This document shows, one piece after another, positions 61,469 to 64,000 of a stretch of DNA of 64,000 nucleotides. Position numbers and translations under genes: made by a program. The DNA comes from Caprimulgus europaeus (Eukaryota; Chordata; Aves; Caprimulgiformes; Caprimulgidae): contig OU015523.1 of NCBI GenBank assembly GCA_907165065.1, positions 120,120,246-120,184,245 on the forward strand, given 5' to 3'. The number at the start of each line of letters is the position of its first letter. The first letter of the stretch is position 1. The notes under the pieces were generated by a model. The model searched no databases and was not told where the DNA came from. It saw only the letters and a program-made list of their open reading frames with translations.

Positions 61469-61959
61469 TTTGAGGATTGCTTACAATTAAAATTTCTCAG
61501 GACAAACAGAAATCGTGTTCAATTAAAAATGTATTGGTATTTGTGAGATGCTTTATTTTTCTATTTGGTGTTTGTTAAAATATGTATATCAGTTTACCAT
61601 ATGTTTATGCCAACTGAAATAACTTTATTCTCACTTGCTTCAAGTTGTCAGCAAGCTGAAAAATCATGTACTCACACAATAATCTTTACAACAACAGCCT
61701 AGCTATTTGTCTTGAGCTACCAACTGGAAAAGAAAAAACTAATAGCATCTATATAGCAGTTAATGTACATTTGTGTTTAATTCGTATCAGCAACACTGTT
61801 AAAAAGAAAATTAAGTAAGTAGCCATTTAAGTAAGCAGAAATCTTCATTGTTGTTAGGTTGAGATTGTTATTGTTGTTATACAGGACTCATAAACTGGGA
61901 ATAACTCTAGTACCAAAACCCAACATTAATCAGTTCTTGAAAGCAATATTGTTCAACAC

Positions 61960-62260
61960 CATCTTGCTTTTTGGCTTTCTTTTTAGATCTGCTGGAGCTT
62001 GAATACAAATAGATCACTTATATTCACACATTTATTTTTAAATAGTTTCATAATGAAAACTCTGTTCCTTTCCATTGGTGTGTGCATACTTTGCTATTAT
62101 AAACAAGAACGCGTAGAAGATTAGTTGCTCCTGCTTGTAATGTAAATTGCATAGTGTACAAAAAGCATTGCTTATCCTCTGTAAATATTTTATTTGAATT
62201 TAATACTCTTGTAAAACTGCATTAACAGTCTTTCCCAGATTATTATTGTTTGTTTTATTT
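61960..62260. other. Candidate conserved noncoding or UTR-like stretch
   Basis: AT-rich but complex, with GAACGCGTAGAAG, TGTAAATTGCATAGTGTACA and TGTAAATATTTTATTTGAAT, words of the kind found in conserved 3' UTRs and noncoding elements. There is no coding frame or repeat family to explain it. Confidence 0.25.
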
Positions 62261-62713
62261 TTATTTTCTGAGCTCCTTTTTTTCAAGTCTGAGAGCAAAA
62301 ACTGTTAATTTACAATGGAATTTGTATAAATATTTAAAACGTCTGCATTTGGCATTAGTGACATTGTTGTATCAGAAAACTTGAGATAAATATGCACTAA
62401 TAACCTATTACACACGTAGATAATTTCAAGGTTAGATATGTAAGATAAATGTAGATCAACAACACAAAAAAAATTGCTTATCAGTGCAATTATAAGAAAT
62501 GATGAAATTATGTTAATATCTTGTTTCCAGATAGTACCAAAAATGAGAATGTTTCAGCTGTACAAACTGAGGTTTAAAATAGTCAACCCTCAGGCCTTGC
62601 TGAAGGAGTTATCTGTTTGAAAAATGATATTTTAAAACAAAAATGACATTTCTTTGTTGTCTATTCTGACCAGTGTTCCTATTGCAAGGTCTAGAGAAAA
62701 ACAGATGGACAAG

Positions 62714-62750
62714 CACAGAATCATAGCATCATGACTGAATTGGAATAAAT
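62714..62750 (-). mobile_element. Possible CR1 terminal fragment
   Basis: GCACAGAATCATAGCATCATGACTGAATTGGAAT resembles the reverse complement of the CR1 terminal octamers followed by the GGTTGGAA stretch. It is very short and decayed, so the call is tentative. Confidence 0.4.
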
Positions 62751-62792
62751 GTTCATATTTCCTCTGTTCTTATTGGTCAATGGTTTCCTCAG

Positions 62793-62885
62793 GGGAAAAA
62801 AACAAAACAAAACAAAAGACAAAAACATCAATAAATCCAACCAACCAAACAAACGAACAGAAAAAAAAACCCCACCCAAAAAACC
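62793..62885. repeat. AAAAC/AACC A-rich repeat
   Basis: AAAAC units, AACCAACCAAAC units and an A run ending ACCCCACCC make it the longest of the A-run-plus-CCCC blocks in the window. Confidence 0.8.
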
Positions 62886-64000
62886 TGATTTTAAGATCAA
62901 TTTGACATAAGGATGATGCAGGGTATACATCAAATGTGAGTTTAAATCAGAATGGCTTTTTTTGCTCACTTGCCAATTGAATAAATAAGAAGTCACAGCT
63001 GAGAAATGGGATAACATTCAGAAAACTGTTATTTATGAGGAAAATCAAAAGTTAGGTTAAAGAAAAAAATATATATATTTACTAGATAATTTTATATTGT
63101 TCATACCCAAAGACAACTTGAGAAATTAAATATATCAAGAACATAGATTACTGGTGTTCAATTTGCATACCGAGCACTTACAGAATAGTTAACATCTGCA
63201 AATGTTATCCTCATCTCTGTCAATTAAAATACAATAATTCTGCTTTAAACAGCAGAATCAAAACTGAAAAGAAGTGATGGATCTGAATGTGAATACTGGA
63301 AACTGGAAATGGACTCATGTTGAAGGGAATTGCTGAAAGGGTTGAAGTGAGTAGTACTCAGAAGTGTTTTTTTTGCAGAAGACCAAGTATGTAACACTTT
63401 GAAAGAAGTGTGGTCTTCATAAAAAGAATTATCAATATTATAAAAATCCTAGTGCTTTACAGTCATTTTTTTCACACCATTTTGAAACAGTCACTGAAAA
63501 CGGTTCTACTAAGTGCTTGTTTCCTCATACTGTGTGCTGTACTAAAAAGCTAAATTTATAGTTTTGAAAGTGCAGCTTCTCTTTCCCATCCTCTACCTTT
63601 TAAAAACTATACAAATTTATTTCAATCCATACATAAATACTGTGCATGTGCAGAGAGAAGGCAGGTCTGCTGTCAAAGTTCATAACAAGTTTTTAGGACT
63701 GGTAGGGGTCAAAGCTGTTCAAGCTGATGTTATAAGACATTGCAATGCCATGAATGCAACCCCTCCTGCTAAGTGATAAGTGCTATTTTCAGAACAGTAA
63801 CCCCTTCAGCTTTGCCACTATTAAATATTATGAACCATGGCAAGGAAAATAAAGCCTCAGTGGTCCTGTTTATTAACCGTTCTGGCAGTTGCCTTACTGC
63901 CATTGGATGTGTTGTGGGTCAAACCCTTGTTTTTCAGTGGTGTGTGCTGGTTCACTTCAGCACTGATTTTAGGAGAAGGCTTGTAGCTGAGAACACAGTT

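Larger units (their letters stand above)
61466..64000. other. Unique AT-rich noncoding DNA
   Basis: No gene recognised. It contains an A-rich/AAAC/AACC tract (62793-62885), a possible CR1 end (62714-62750) and a candidate conserved stretch (61960-62260). The short frame at 63564-63776 has no domain. Confidence 0.5.

Overview
This window looks like nuclear DNA of a bird, most likely a neoavian, from an AT-rich, gene-poor part of a large chromosome (a gene desert or a very long intron). The evidence is the set of interspersed repeats. There are several CR1 retroposons with the diagnostic 8-bp terminal repeats (ATTCTATG type, or its complement ATCACAGA), including C-terminal remnants of the CR1 ORF2 reverse-transcriptase gene. 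There are also solo LTRs of avian endogenous retrovirus families. I assigned these families from memory of bird repeats, not by a database search.

I find no convincing protein-coding gene, no rRNA, tRNA or snRNA, no CRISPR array and no prokaryotic feature. The longest open frames fall into three groups: low-complexity frames through microsatellites (24.6-25.1 kb and 58.5-59.1 kb), pieces of CR1 (40.6-41.0 kb and 47.9-48.2 kb), and chance frames.

Layout: 0-2.1 kb holds two CR1 pieces. 2.1-11 kb is mostly unique. 11.1-11.5 kb is an internally deleted ERV LTR. 11.5-24.6 kb is mostly unique with A-rich simple repeats and one small CR1 end. 24.64-25.07 kb is a 434-nt pure-pyrimidine tract (TTTTTC then TCTCC repeats). 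29.16-29.27 kb is a perfect AAAAT array. 33.0-33.45 kb is an old CR1 abutting a GGTT repeat. 39.2-41.0 kb is a GC-rich island made of an ERV-LTR-like block joined to a CR1 of about 780 bp. 45.1-45.4 kb is a truncated LTR. 47.8-48.4 kb is a tandem duplication plus a CR1 ORF2 remnant. 48.67-49.04 kb is a solo LTR with a perfect 6-bp target-site duplication. 58.5-59.1 kb is a 583-nt pure-purine GAAA-type tract. 59.4-60.2 kb is a nearly complete solo LTR carrying a TAA-CAA-TAA repeat. 61.2-61.5 kb is a CR1 tail followed by a run of 28 C.

The unique DNA between repeats contains stretches with retained CpG and homeodomain/POU-like motifs that could be conserved noncoding elements. I cannot test conservation here. 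I found no new multi-gene system. The points most worth a second look are the two very long polypurine/polypyrimidine tracts, the perfect 17-bp hairpin at 35.94 kb, the solo LTR with intact target-site duplication, the poly-C run, an exon-like segment at 51.97 kb, and the candidate regulatory islands.
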